Shown here: piece after piece, positions 20,479 through 29,429 of the stretch
How the letters are laid out: each line of letters starts with the position of its first letter
Position numbering within the stretch: position 1 is the first letter of the stretch
Assembly (NCBI RefSeq): GCF_016427555.1
Contig: NZ_JAELVS010000001.1
Span: 1,364,001 to 1,428,000 of the forward strand
DNA from: Marinobacter litoralis
GTDB lineage: Bacteria > Pseudomonadota > Gammaproteobacteria > Pseudomonadales > Oleiphilaceae
Direction of reading: 5' to 3'
DNA length: 64,000 bases
The notes under the pieces: generated by a model
Seen by the model: the letters and a program-made list of their open reading frames with translations, nothing else
Database searches by the model: none
What the model was told of the DNA's origin: nothing
Program-made: the position numbers and the translations under genes

Positions 20479-21522
20479 TTAGTCACCGTCGCTGGAATTG
20501 AAGCCCCGAACTACACCCAAAGCAACGGCGGCTTGGTCGTTGAACAGTGTCGTGAGCTGAGAAACGTCAACGTACAACCCTTGCAGGGTACGAAATGCGT
20601 TGTCGTCGGACAGCAGCGTGGCCATCGGGCGGTCCGCTCCCGGAAAGTTATCCAGTGCCGCTTCAAACTGTCGCTGGATTCGCTGGGCCAATGGTGCTTC
20701 ACCCTTTTGTTCCAGCAGTTTCAGAAATTCAGGTAGAAAATGTTGCTGCAGCCCGCGTAGGGTGGCTTCCACGGATAACGCACTGGTGCCACTGCGCCAG
20801 GCATCGGTGATGTAAGGGTTGCGTTTGCCGTTGCCGCGCAGCCCCATGGGTTTTGCTAAACGCTTCTCCTCAAGAATCTCCAGTGCGGCCATGGCCGACT
20901 TGAGGGTGGAAACCTGATAGGCCTCGGTGTTGAGGTAGGGCGTTTTGAAGCTGTGCCAGTCGTCGCTGAGCTGTTTACTGTTTTCAGCAATATGTCGGGT
21001 AACGGTGGTCAAAAGCGCGCAGCTGTGCGGAGCGGGCAGCGCGTTTTTACTGTTAGATAAAGCCTCATCGAACAGCAGGTATTCCAGCATCGGAAAACCC
21101 TGAACCGCCACGCCGGATTGTTCAATAAGGTCAGCGGTAATGGGCTGGTCCGAATTCGTCAGGTAGCCGGCTTTGCGGGCAACCAGATTTTTCGGGTCTG
21201 GCCAGAATTGAAATTGCCAGGCCAGATTGTTGTTTTCTACCGGCCCGAAATCGACAAAGCGCACCTGCTGCCAAGCCATAAAGGCATCGCGCCAGTGTTG
21301 CTCGAGCTGCGCCCTGAGCTGTTCGTCGGGTGCTGTGCAGTAACTGCTGGCGTGCTCGGCAAGCTGCGTGGTTTCCTCGGCGAGCAAGTCATAACCTGAT
21401 TGAATTGCTGCGTGCCAGCCTGCACGCGTATTTTGTGGCCCATCCATCGGTGCATCCGCGAAACTGAGAGAGGCGGCAACGGCGAGGGTTGAAGCGCAGA
21501 AGGCTCGAATGATGGGCTGCAT
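20479..21522 (-). CDS. Imelysin-like periplasmic protein (second paralogue)
   Basis: The 347-residue product has a signal peptide ending near LSFADAP and the all-helical imelysin (M75-like) fold, with WRDAFMAWQQVRF near 78 and GFPMLEYLLFDE near 140. Imelysins usually carry GxHxxE at the latter position; here the His is Pro, so the proposed iron-binding site is altered. The first paralogue at 22942 keeps it. The pair may form a hetero-assembly or have divided roles in iron acquisition. It lies in an operon with the di-haem protein (nine bases away) and DUF1513. Confidence 0.85.
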   Translation of the reverse strand: MQPIIRAFCASTLAVAASLSFADAPMDGPQNTRAGWHAAIQSGYDLLAEETTQLAEHASSYCTAPDEQLRAQLEQHWRDAFMAWQQVRFVDFGPVENNNLAWQFQFWPDPKNLVARKAGYLTNSDQPITADLIEQSGVAVQGFPMLEYLLFDEALSNSKNALPAPHSCALLTTVTRHIAENSKQLSDDWHSFKTPYLNTEAYQVSTLKSAMAALEILEEKRLAKPMGLRGNGKRNPYITDAWRSGTSALSVEATLRGLQQHFLPEFLKLLEQKGEAPLAQRIQRQFEAALDNFPGADRPMATLLSDDNAFRTLQGLYVDVSQLTTLFNDQAAVALGVVRGFNSSDGD

Positions 21523-21531
21523 GGCAACTCC

Positions 21532-22935
21532 TTAAAGCGAATTGAGGAAATCGATCAGCGCTTGTCGGTCAGCGGCTGACAGTTGGCGGTATCGATCCGC
21601 TGCGGCTTGTGCTTCGCCTCCGTGCCAAAGAATGGCTTCTTCCGGTGTGCGGGCACGGCCGTCGTGCAAGAAGCCTGCTTGTGGATTCACCACGTTCGCC
21701 AGTCCCGTGCCCCATAGAGGCGGTGTGCGCCATTCGTTACCGTCGGCCAGAAATTCGTCACGCCCGTCTGCCAGTGCTGGCCCCATGTCGTGTAACAACA
21801 GATCGGTATAAGGCCAGATCGTCTGATTACTGAGGTCGGGGCGGTCGGCGACCTGGCCCGTGGTGTGTTTTGGCGTGTGGCAAGCCGCACAGCCAATTTT
21901 GTTAAAACGCTTGGCGCCTTGCTGAACGGTTTCCTGATCCAGATTGCGTCGGGCCGGAACAGCCAGGCTCTTGGCGTAGAAGGTCACAAAACCGGCGATT
22001 TTGTCGGTGACTTCCGGTGCACCGCCATCGGCGAATTGCTCGCACTTTTGTTCGGGCGTGCAGTCGGTGGCAGGTTTGATGCTGGAGGTCAGCCCCATGT
22101 CGCCGGCGAATGCGCCCATGCTCTGTTGATGCACATTCGGCTCAGCAGACTTCCAGCCGAAACGGCCCGGCACGGTCTGGAGGGTTGCCAAATCCCAAAC
22201 CTGATTCAGTTTGCCGGAAACGCCATCTTTGTCTTTGTCATTCGGATCGGCCAAGGCCTCGAGATCGCTGACCGGAATCGCTTCCAGTAAGCCCATACCG
22301 ATCATTTGCGGTGCCACGCGGGGAGAGATCAACAGATCTTCCGGCAGTGGGCCGTAATTGGGGGTATCGATGTGATACACCGGTTTTCGCAAAGAAACCT
22401 GATGGCCATCGGGAAAGGTCTCGGTGACCGATTGCCACTCGATGCGTAAGCTGGCTTCGGGTTTGGCCGCTGGCAGAGCAGCGGTCTGGAGCTGAGCACC
22501 GTAAACGGGAGCCGGTTTGAATCCCTGTGTGCGCAGAATGTCTGCGTCTTTCAGAGGGTCGGCAGGTACCGCCAATCGAAGGAACAGTGATACGGGTGGC
22601 TCGTCTACACCCGGTGAATGGCCGCGGCCATCTTTGATGTGACAACCCTGGCAGGAATTGGTGTTGAACAGTGGCCCAAGACCGTCGCGGGCATCGGTGC
22701 TGGCGGGGGCTTCAACCCAGGGGTTCCGGAAGAAGCTGTTACCCACGCTGAAATCCAGCCGTTTGGTCATCGACAAGTTGGCTTGGGGCAGCGAGTAGGC
22801 ATTGGTGTCGGCTTGCTGAACTGTGCCTTCACCACCGGTGTTCGGAGTGGTTTGTATCGGGTAGCCAGCGTGGCTGGCGGCAAAAACGGGAACGCTGGCC
22901 ATGGCCAGCGCTCCCCAGATCAGTACGTGTTTCAT
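21532..22935 (-). CDS. Di-haem oxidoreductase (DUF1111), putative c-type cytochrome
   Basis: The 467-residue exported protein has a signal peptide ending PVFAAS and two c-type haem motifs, CQGCH near residue 95 and CAACH near 352. This matches the di-haem oxidoreductase family often annotated as thiol oxidoreductase. Around them are NSCQGCHIKDGRGH and the C-terminal WRTPPLWGTG and FLHDGRARTPEEAILWHGGEA, shared with the family. It probably carries out a periplasmic redox step, perhaps on iron, for the neighbouring imelysins. It is spaced six bases from the upstream imelysin gene. Confidence 0.88.
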   Translation of the reverse strand: MKHVLIWGALAMASVPVFAASHAGYPIQTTPNTGGEGTVQQADTNAYSLPQANLSMTKRLDFSVGNSFFRNPWVEAPASTDARDGLGPLFNTNSCQGCHIKDGRGHSPGVDEPPVSLFLRLAVPADPLKDADILRTQGFKPAPVYGAQLQTAALPAAKPEASLRIEWQSVTETFPDGHQVSLRKPVYHIDTPNYGPLPEDLLISPRVAPQMIGMGLLEAIPVSDLEALADPNDKDKDGVSGKLNQVWDLATLQTVPGRFGWKSAEPNVHQQSMGAFAGDMGLTSSIKPATDCTPEQKCEQFADGGAPEVTDKIAGFVTFYAKSLAVPARRNLDQETVQQGAKRFNKIGCAACHTPKHTTGQVADRPDLSNQTIWPYTDLLLHDMGPALADGRDEFLADGNEWRTPPLWGTGLANVVNPQAGFLHDGRARTPEEAILWHGGEAQAAADRYRQLSAADRQALIDFLNSL

Positions 22936-22941
22936 CGTGCC

Positions 22942-24234
22942 TCAGAATGCGTGGCCGGCATCGTCAGGGGACAAGGCTTCAATGCCAAGCTGGCGTGCGG
23001 CTTGTTCAATGGAACCGGTCTGTTCAACAAGTGCCATGATCGCATTGTTGACGATTTGTGCACCCTCGGTGTTGCCCGGAGCGATCATAGTATCAAAAGC
23101 CATTGGGTTGTCGCTGCTTTCAGCGTGTGCCTTTAGCTGCCCCAAGGCCTTCATGGACGCATCCAGCTGAGCGTTCAGGCGGGCGTCCAGTTCAGGATTG
23201 TTGGCTTCGACCAGATCTGACAGCGACGGGCCACTGACCAAACTGCCATCTACCCGGCGGTAGGTGCCGGTATAAACGTTCTGAATGCCCTGACCGTTGT
23301 AGTAATGGGAGTTGTGAGTATTGTCGCTGAAGCAATCGTGCTCGTCTTCGTAAGAATTGGCTTCCAGAGCCACTTTCATACGCTCGCCCGCCAGTTCACC
23401 CAGAGACAAAGAGCCCATGCCAAACAGCATTTTCTGAACCGCTTCGTTCACATCGCCGTTTGTCAGCTCACTGCGGTAGTTGTTTTCGTTACCCGGAGCC
23501 CATTGCGCCACCATCCACTCAAGGTCGGTAACCAGCAGATCTGTTACCGCGTCCAGGTATTCACCGCGGCGCTCACAGTTGCCGTTGGTGCAATCAGAAC
23601 CTGTTGCGTAATCGGTAACCGGACGTTCACCGGCACCTTGCTCGAAGCCATGCTGGTCCTGGCCCCATAGCAGGAATTCCACCGCGTGGTAGCCCGTGGC
23701 CACGTTGGCTTCGGAACCGCCAATTTCGTTCAGGTTGGCGAGCAGTTCCGGCGTTAATACCGTGGTATCCAGAGTTTCTCCGCCCACGTTCACGCGAGTG
23801 TTGCCAATGATGTTGGCCGTGGCACCCGCGTTACCCAGTTCGTACTGGTAATCGTCGGCTTTGACGTAATCGATCAGGCCTTCATCCAGCGGCCAGGCGT
23901 TCAACTGACCTTCCCAGTCATCTACCACGGTGTTGCCGAAGCGGAAAACTTCCGTTTGCTGGTAGGGCACCCGGGCAGCTAGCCAGGCTTCTTTGGCCGC
24001 TTGCAGATTCGCTTCGGTGGGGTTGGCGATCAGTTGGTCGGTGGCTTTATCCAACGCTTTAGCGGTGATCAGGGCATCCTGGTAATTAGCGTGTGCCACA
24101 TCTGCATAATGAGTAACCACAGAGGCTTTGGTGACCGGTTCAGGCTGGGCTGCAGTATTCGTGAAGGCGCAACCGGTGGAAAGCGTGGCGGCAATGGTGA
24201 TGGCCAGTGGAGCCGGGCGGAACAAAGCGGTCAT
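22942..24234 (-). CDS. Imelysin family protein with GxHxxE site
   Basis: The protein of about 430 residues starts at ATG 24234 (GGAG upstream) and has a lipoprotein-type signal with STGC near residue 22. The imelysin core includes WLAARVPYQQTEVFRFGN near 90 and GYHAVEFLLWGQDQ near 170, where GxHxxE is the conserved putative iron-binding motif. These proteins are known as iron-regulated and were first described as peptidases (M75), although peptidase activity is doubtful. As first gene of the minus-strand cluster it likely sets its expression; a weak Fur-like sequence lies upstream. Confidence 0.88.
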   Translation of the reverse strand: MTALFRPAPLAITIAATLSTGCAFTNTAAQPEPVTKASVVTHYADVAHANYQDALITAKALDKATDQLIANPTEANLQAAKEAWLAARVPYQQTEVFRFGNTVVDDWEGQLNAWPLDEGLIDYVKADDYQYELGNAGATANIIGNTRVNVGGETLDTTVLTPELLANLNEIGGSEANVATGYHAVEFLLWGQDQHGFEQGAGERPVTDYATGSDCTNGNCERRGEYLDAVTDLLVTDLEWMVAQWAPGNENNYRSELTNGDVNEAVQKMLFGMGSLSLGELAGERMKVALEANSYEDEHDCFSDNTHNSHYYNGQGIQNVYTGTYRRVDGSLVSGPSLSDLVEANNPELDARLNAQLDASMKALGQLKAHAESSDNPMAFDTMIAPGNTEGAQIVNNAIMALVEQTGSIEQAARQLGIEALSPDDAGHAF

Positions 24235-24275
24235 GAAGAACTCCGTGTAACGTAGACGTGGTTGGTAATAGGAAG

Positions 24276-24294
24276 TATTAGCGTTTGCATTATG
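24276..24294 (-). promoter_or_regulatory. Weak Fur-box-like sequence before the imelysin cluster
   Basis: On the minus strand a 19-base AT-rich segment starting CATAATG matches 11 of 19 positions of the Fur consensus, about 40 bases before the imelysin ATG. The match is marginal; iron control is expected for this gene set but the site is tentative. Confidence 0.25.
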
Positions 24295-24410
24295 AGGTGC
24301 CTGATCACTTTGACGCAAGAAAATTTTGCTGATGCTGCGAAGAGCGACCGTTGGTGTTGTTTGTCACCGATGACTGCGGCTTAATGGACGGCTGAAATCA
24401 GGAGCCCGAT

Positions 24411-25250
24411 ATGTTGAGTTACCTTCACGCCTTCCACGCTGGAAACTTTGCAGATGTTCAAAAGCATGCGGCATTGACCTTGGCGTTGACCATGATGCAA
24501 GCCAAGAAAACGGCTATTGCTTGTTTCGACACGCACGCCGGCAGTGCGCTGTACGATTTGACCAGCGAACGTTCCAGAAAGACCGCCGAAGCGGATGCCG
24601 GTATCCACCGCTTGTGGTCGATACGAGGACAGCTGACATCGCCAGACTGGCAACCTCTGGTTGAGTTGCTGGGCAGCTTGAACCAAGGCTCGGAAACCTT
24701 GTCGCTGTACCCCGGTTCGCCGGCCTGGTTGGCGAATTTTGGCCGGCCCGGGGATTCGGTCACCGCGTTCGAGTTGCACCCCAGCGAAGGCCGGCATCTG
24801 GAGAATTGGGCTGACAAGAGCGGTGTTCGCGTTGTGAATCAAGACGGACTGAAAGGACTGTTAAAGTGTTTGCCTCCTGCCCAGCCCAGATTACTGACCT
24901 TGATTGATCCGTCCTATGAAGTAAAAGATGAATACGCTCAGGTCGCGAAGACCTTGGGCCAAGCTTGGAAGAAATGCCGCCACGGCGTGTATCTGATCTG
25001 GTATCCCATATTGACCAGCGGTCTTCAGCAACAATTGATTGCAGGCGTGGAAAGCAGTGGCGTTCGTAAAGTGCTGCGCAGCGAAGTGATGCTCGATCAA
25101 CCGCCCGAAAGGGGAATGGTGGGTTCGGGCATGTTGGTGGTCAATCCGCCCTGGGGCTTTGATCAGCGCCTCAGCGATATGCTGGCGGAGCTTGAAGGCG
25201 AAGCTAGACTAGGAATGTCGGCCAGTCTTTCCTGGCTGGTCCCCGAGTAG
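24411..25250 (+). CDS. rlmJ: 23S rRNA (adenine-2030-N6)-methyltransferase
   Basis: The 279-residue protein has the RlmJ opening MLSYLHAFHAGNFADVQKH and a Rossmann-type methyltransferase core with FDTHAGSALYDL near 40. The N6-adenine motif IV appears as LIDPSYE near 165, where DPPY-type sequences are usual. It methylates A2030 of 23S rRNA using S-adenosylmethionine. AGGAG lies seven bases before the ATG. It is divergent from the imelysin cluster and followed by two genes on the same strand. Confidence 0.92.
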   Translation: MLSYLHAFHAGNFADVQKHAALTLALTMMQAKKTAIACFDTHAGSALYDLTSERSRKTAEADAGIHRLWSIRGQLTSPDWQPLVELLGSLNQGSETLSLYPGSPAWLANFGRPGDSVTAFELHPSEGRHLENWADKSGVRVVNQDGLKGLLKCLPPAQPRLLTLIDPSYEVKDEYAQVAKTLGQAWKKCRHGVYLIWYPILTSGLQQQLIAGVESSGVRKVLRSEVMLDQPPERGMVGSGMLVVNPPWGFDQRLSDMLAELEGEARLGMSASLSWLVPE

Positions 25251-25268
25251 AAAGAAGGGAGAGGTTTT

Positions 25269-26474
25269 TTGGCGACGGAAACGGATAGTGAGCACGCTTG
25301 CCTGCCCGGTGGTTTGATTCCACTCGATCAGTGGAGTACGCCCGATATATCGGTGCACAAATCACTGCGTGCGGGGTTCAAGGACATACTGGAACAATTG
25401 CGTTCGGGGCTCACACCTGAAAGCGAAGCGTTCGAAAGCCTGGATGACTTGCCTTCCTTGCCAGCGAATAAGCTGAAGCGATATGCGCCCGAACCGGATG
25501 CCTCAGTTTTGGCATCGGCGATCCTGAAAGAGCTTGGAGCGCTGAGCCAACAAGGTTTGCACAATCGTCAGGTGAGTTTTATCGTCGCGCCGCCGTTTTC
25601 GGGGGTATCGGAGGCACTGTTGACCTTGCCGGCCCGTGTCATCGAAGCGCCGGATAACTTATTGATGAGCGAGCAAGAGGCCGATCATTGGTGGGACGAG
25701 CAGCTAGGCGAGGATGACTGGGTGCTGCCCGAGCTTGCCAGCTTCTGGTTGCGCCACCGGTCGGGGTTGCAGCTGTTGAAGTCGTTCTTCGCCCGCATTG
25801 CACAGGATAGTGCAGGCCGCGGTATCGTGGCGTGTTCGAGTTGGTGCTGGCAATTCTGGATCAGGTATTGGCCAGAGATTCACGTTGGGCCCTTAACCTT
25901 GGCGCCGTTGGATTCGGAACGTCTCACCGGCTGGCTGGATTTTTTGGCCCGTGGTGGCAACGGCCGGTCAATGACGGCGCGGATGACCAACGACGGTTAC
26001 TATGTGTTGCCACCCAAGACCGACGAATCCAAAGAAAAATACAGTTGTTTTGCGCAGGATCTCGCCAACGCAGCCAGAGGAAACCGGGGCGTTGCGCACG
26101 CAATTTGGCAACGAGCGTTGCGCGCCAAACCGGAAGAAGATGCCGAACAGGATGACGATGGCACCAGCAAAACCGCTGAGTGCTGGGTAGTACCGTTTGA
26201 CCAGTTAAGTCTGCCGGGCGTGCCTCAGGGGTCTGGCCAGCAGGCGGGTATAGTGTTGCACGCGATCATGTTGCACAGCAGTTTAACCCTTGACTCCCTT
26301 GAGCGGGTGACAGGCATTGCCCCCGTTGAGCTTAAATTACTGTTGTCCCGGTTTCTTCGGGCAGAGCTGGTGGTGCAGGATGAAAACACGAGGGCGTATC
26401 GGCCCACCCCGTTGGGATACCCGGCGGTCCGCAAATATTTGCAGGCACGCGGATTCTCGGTAGACGGATTCTAG
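25269..26474 (+). CDS. Unrecognised 401-aa soluble protein with C-terminal winged-helix-like region
   Basis: I do not recognise a named family. The start is TTG with GGGAGAGG upstream. Residues about 95-250 look like a degenerate P-loop ATPase: FIVAPPFSGVSEAL sits where a Walker A would be but lacks the Lys-Ser/Thr, and LAPLDSERLTGWLDFLARG resembles the later part of STAND/AAA-like domains. Residues about 330-395 (LDSLERVTGIAPVELKLLLSR split across helices, then LVVQDENTRAYRPT) look like a winged helix. An acidic linker, KPEEDAEQDDDG, separates them. It sits nine bases before an MscS-type channel gene, so it may be an accessory of that channel. Confidence 0.75.
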   Translation: MATETDSEHACLPGGLIPLDQWSTPDISVHKSLRAGFKDILEQLRSGLTPESEAFESLDDLPSLPANKLKRYAPEPDASVLASAILKELGALSQQGLHNRQVSFIVAPPFSGVSEALLTLPARVIEAPDNLLMSEQEADHWWDEQLGEDDWVLPELASFWLRHRSGLQLLKSFFARIAQDSAGRGIVACSSWCWQFWIRYWPEIHVGPLTLAPLDSERLTGWLDFLARGGNGRSMTARMTNDGYYVLPPKTDESKEKYSCFAQDLANAARGNRGVAHAIWQRALRAKPEEDAEQDDDGTSKTAECWVVPFDQLSLPGVPQGSGQQAGIVLHAIMLHSSLTLDSLERVTGIAPVELKLLLSRFLRAELVVQDENTRAYRPTPLGYPAVRKYLQARGFSVDGF

Positions 26475-26483
26475 GAGCACAAA

Positions 26484-27284
26484 ATGGAAGAGCTGGGGCT
26501 AAAGGACGCGCTGTCCACCATCACGTCAGGTGCCATCATCGAAGCCATTGCAGTGGTGGTGATGGCTTCATTGCTGATTATGGCGATTCAGAAGCTGGTC
26601 CCCATGCTGGCTCAGAAATTGTCCGGCAAACCTCGGTTGTATTTATTAGCTTCGGTACCTTTGTTCCGGCTGGTGATCATTGTTCTGACCGTTGTGATGG
26701 TTGTGCCGATTCTCGTGGAGCCATCGTTCGAGAACATGCTCGCTATTTTTGGCGCGCTTGGATTAGCACTGGGCTTTGCGTTCAAGGATTACGCCAACAG
26801 CCTGATCGCCGGCATCGTCACCTTGTATGAGATGCCTTACCGGCCGGGAGACTGGATCGAGATCAATGGACAGTATGGGGAGGTGCGAGCTATCGGCACG
26901 CGGGCAGCGGAAATTGTCACGCTGGATGATACGGTCATTGTGATTCCCCACGGTTTGTTGTGGAACAATCTGCTGGCAAACAGTAATGACGGAACTGACA
27001 ATCTGATGTGTGTGGCGGAGCTGTATCTTGAGCCGAACCACGATGTTGCTCGCATGCGCGAACTGTTTCGGGATGTGATTTATACCTGCCCACTGACCAA
27101 AATCTATCAGCCGGTGGTGGTTGCGGTTACGGGTACGGACATCGGTATGAAGTATCGTTTGAAAGCGTACCCATTAACGCCGGGTGATCAAACCCGGTTT
27201 ATCGCCGACCTGACCGCTCGGGCTGGTGAAGTCTGTGCCGCTGAAGATGTCAAAATGATCTCCCGCCCGTTACTGTTGCAATAA
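26484..27284 (+). CDS. Small-conductance mechanosensitive channel (MscS family)
   Basis: The 266-residue protein has three hydrophobic segments. The pore-lining third is near residues 85-115 (MLAIFGALGLALGFAFKDYANSLIAG across the helix), followed by the beta domain signature YRPGDWIEINGQYGEV near 120 and VIPHGLLWNN near 155. It would open under membrane tension to release solutes after osmotic downshock. Compared with E. coli MscS it is slightly short at the N-terminus. The upstream 401-residue gene is probably co-transcribed. Confidence 0.9.
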   Translation: MEELGLKDALSTITSGAIIEAIAVVVMASLLIMAIQKLVPMLAQKLSGKPRLYLLASVPLFRLVIIVLTVVMVVPILVEPSFENMLAIFGALGLALGFAFKDYANSLIAGIVTLYEMPYRPGDWIEINGQYGEVRAIGTRAAEIVTLDDTVIVIPHGLLWNNLLANSNDGTDNLMCVAELYLEPNHDVARMRELFRDVIYTCPLTKIYQPVVVAVTGTDIGMKYRLKAYPLTPGDQTRFIADLTARAGEVCAAEDVKMISRPLLLQ

Positions 27285-27293
27285 GGTGAAAAG

Positions 27294-27311
27294 GCCCCGC
27301 ATACGCGGGGC
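27294..27311. terminator. Shared terminator between mscS and the DUF4168 gene
   Basis: GCCCCGC and GCGGGGC enclose a four-base loop. On the minus strand it is followed by CTTTTC, favouring termination of the DUF4168 transcript; on the plus strand there is no T-run. Confidence 0.65.
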
Positions 27312-27327
27312 AACTGACCGTTGGGGC

Positions 27328-27732
27328 TTACATTAAAGCGTCAACGCGATTGCGGATTTTCGGCTCGCTGCTGTAGGCGGTCGCGATGGCGTTGTAGGTG
27401 GAAATTTCAATGCCGGCGTCCTGAATGGCGGAAACCATTTTGTCGTTTGCCTTCATCTGAAGCTCCTGAGCCTTCTGTTGAGAGTCGGCGGCTTCAATCT
27501 TCTCGATGTACTCTTCCCGAACTTTCATGACACGGTCCTGAGCTTTGATGAACTCTTTCAGCTGTGCATCGCTGAAATTAGTGCTTTGGGTGCCGGCAGC
27601 AGCGGGATCAGCATAGCCCTGGCTTTGGGTCTGCGGATTTGCAGGGCTCGGTTGTCCCTCCTGTTGAGCCATGGTCGGCGTAGCGGCCAGAAGCGCCAAC
27701 GATGCGGTTACGGAAACAAGTAGCTTATTCAT
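27328..27732 (-). CDS. Periplasmic DUF4168 protein
   Basis: The 134-residue product has a signal peptide ending PTMAQQ, a glutamine/proline-rich spacer, and a helical DUF4168-type domain (DAQLKEFIKAQDRVMKVREEY across one helix, then YNAIATAYSSEPKIRNRV). GAGGAG precedes the ATG. The function of the family is unknown to me. It converges on mscS. Confidence 0.78.
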   Translation of the reverse strand: MNKLLVSVTASLALLAATPTMAQQEGQPSPANPQTQSQGYADPAAAGTQSTNFSDAQLKEFIKAQDRVMKVREEYIEKIEAADSQQKAQELQMKANDKMVSAIQDAGIEISTYNAIATAYSSEPKIRNRVDALM

Positions 27733-27959
27733 GGATCAGACTCCTCTCGCTTGAACTTACCGGGTCAAATCAACATAACGCCCGGTTTATGTGGATGTCG
27801 CGTTCAGTACAGCACGGCGTATGCCAACCTTGGGGTTGTTTTTAATGCTATGTAAATCAATCGGTTATGGTTTTTTGGCGTTAAGGGTTAGTAATGAAGG
27901 TTGTGGCAAAATGCCCCATGTGTCAGAAATGCTGTGACACCTTGGTACAGGAGCTGTTT

Positions 27960-29429
27960 ATGTTTCCTCTTAGCCGGCGCTTTCGGAATATGTTCCGGTC
28001 GTTGCAGCTGACTCTGGTCTTGAGCATCGTCGTACCGCTGGTTCTGTTCAGCGGTATCGCCATCTACATAGGGCTGGGGGCAGTAGAAAAAGCCCTCAAT
28101 GAACGTTTGCGAGAAGATCTGGAGTTGGTGGCGCAAGCCGTGAGTGGGCCGATCTCCAACGCGTTGGCGCAAGGCGATGAGCTGGTGTTGGGGGAATCGT
28201 TAAAGTCGATCTTCCAGATTGGCCGAATTTCCGGTGCGTCGGTGTTTGATGAGAACAGCGTTCGGGTTGCCAGCCTGGGGGTTGCCGACACGGACGTATC
28301 CAACAGCGCGAGTGCCGAAAAGGTCATCGCCAGCGGGCAGCTGGGCGGTGCCTTTCGTCGGGTAGATGGCGAATCGGTGTTTTCCCATTTCACGCCCTTG
28401 GTGGGGGACGACGGCCGGATTCAGGGGTTGCTTCAGGTCACCCGAAAGCGCAGTGATTTTCACGATTTGGTGGCTTCCTCGCGCTGGTGGGCTGTGACAA
28501 TTTGGACCGCATTTTCCTTCATCATGATTGCGGTGGTGGTATTGGGGCACTACGGAACGGTGGGGCGGCATGTCAGCCGGTTACTGGAAAACATGGCGAA
28601 CCTGGCCCCGGGGCGCTGGCTGTTGGCGGTTCCGCCTTCCGGCCCGCGGGAACTTCGGCAGATTCATCGTGGCATTCTGAAGTTGGGCCGACGCATGGCG
28701 GCGGCAGAATCGGAGATTGAAGGGCGCATTGCTCGAGAGCGTGCTTTAGCCGAGCAATTGGAATACCAGGAAAAGGTGGCAATGATTGGTCGGGTAGCTG
28801 GCGGCGTGGCCCATGAGCTCGGCGCCCCTTTGAACGTTATACAGGGGCGCGCCCGAATTCTTGCGCGCTCCGGGTTACCGGAGGCACAGCAGCGCCATCT
28901 CACCGATATTGAACATCAGGTCACACGCATGACCACAATCATTCAGCAGCTGCTGGATTGTTTTCGCCATGTACCGGATTCTCGCCGCTCGCTTGACCTG
29001 TCATCGGTTCTTGCGGACGTCATGACATGGGTTGCAGAAGACAGCCGTTGCGATACGCCCGGGCTGGTCACTGAAGGGCTTGATCAGGCTATGGCCGTGC
29101 GAGCCGAGCCGCTGCGGGCAGGGCTCGCATGCCTGAATGTGATCCGCAATGGCTGTCAGTCGGCCCGGAGCCAGCTAAAGGTTTCAGCCCACGATGCCGG
29201 TGATTGCTGGGAAGTTCGAGTAGACGATGATGGCCCGGGCATACCGGAAGAACAGCGTGCACGGGTGTTCGAGCCCTTTTACAGTACACGCGCCGCAGGC
29301 GAGGGAACGGGACTTGGTCTTGCGGTGGTCAGCAGTGTTCTGAAAGAACATGGTGGCCGGGTAGAGGTGGCAGACGGTGAGCTGGGCGGCTGTCGAATGA
29401 GTCTTTATTTTCCGAAGGAGGCGATATGA
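27960..29429 (+). CDS. Sensor histidine kinase (NtrB-like)
   Basis: The 489-residue membrane kinase has TM helices near residues 15-35 and 175-195 flanking a periplasmic sensor domain, then a HAMP-like linker. The dimerisation/phospho-acceptor motif VAHELGAPLN is near 290. The HATPase domain has VIRNGCQSA (N box), DDDGPGIP (G1) and GTGLGLAV (G2). I chose ATG 27960 because CAGGAG lies six bases upstream; an ATG at 27894 adds a cysteine-rich stretch with a weaker site. The stop overlaps the start of the response regulator by four bases, so they form a cognate pair. The stimulus is unknown. Confidence 0.88.
   Translation: MFPLSRRFRNMFRSLQLTLVLSIVVPLVLFSGIAIYIGLGAVEKALNERLREDLELVAQAVSGPISNALAQGDELVLGESLKSIFQIGRISGASVFDENSVRVASLGVADTDVSNSASAEKVIASGQLGGAFRRVDGESVFSHFTPLVGDDGRIQGLLQVTRKRSDFHDLVASSRWWAVTIWTAFSFIMIAVVVLGHYGTVGRHVSRLLENMANLAPGRWLLAVPPSGPRELRQIHRGILKLGRRMAAAESEIEGRIARERALAEQLEYQEKVAMIGRVAGGVAHELGAPLNVIQGRARILARSGLPEAQQRHLTDIEHQVTRMTTIIQQLLDCFRHVPDSRRSLDLSSVLADVMTWVAEDSRCDTPGLVTEGLDQAMAVRAEPLRAGLACLNVIRNGCQSARSQLKVSAHDAGDCWEVRVDDDGPGIPEEQRARVFEPFYSTRAAGEGTGLGLAVVSSVLKEHGGRVEVADGELGGCRMSLYFPKEAI

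Noticed and set aside
27894..27959. Upstream start of the histidine kinase giving a cysteine-rich N-terminus
   Set aside because: The later ATG at 27960 has a much better ribosome binding site and a normal kinase start; the CPMCQKCC stretch is probably untranslated leader.
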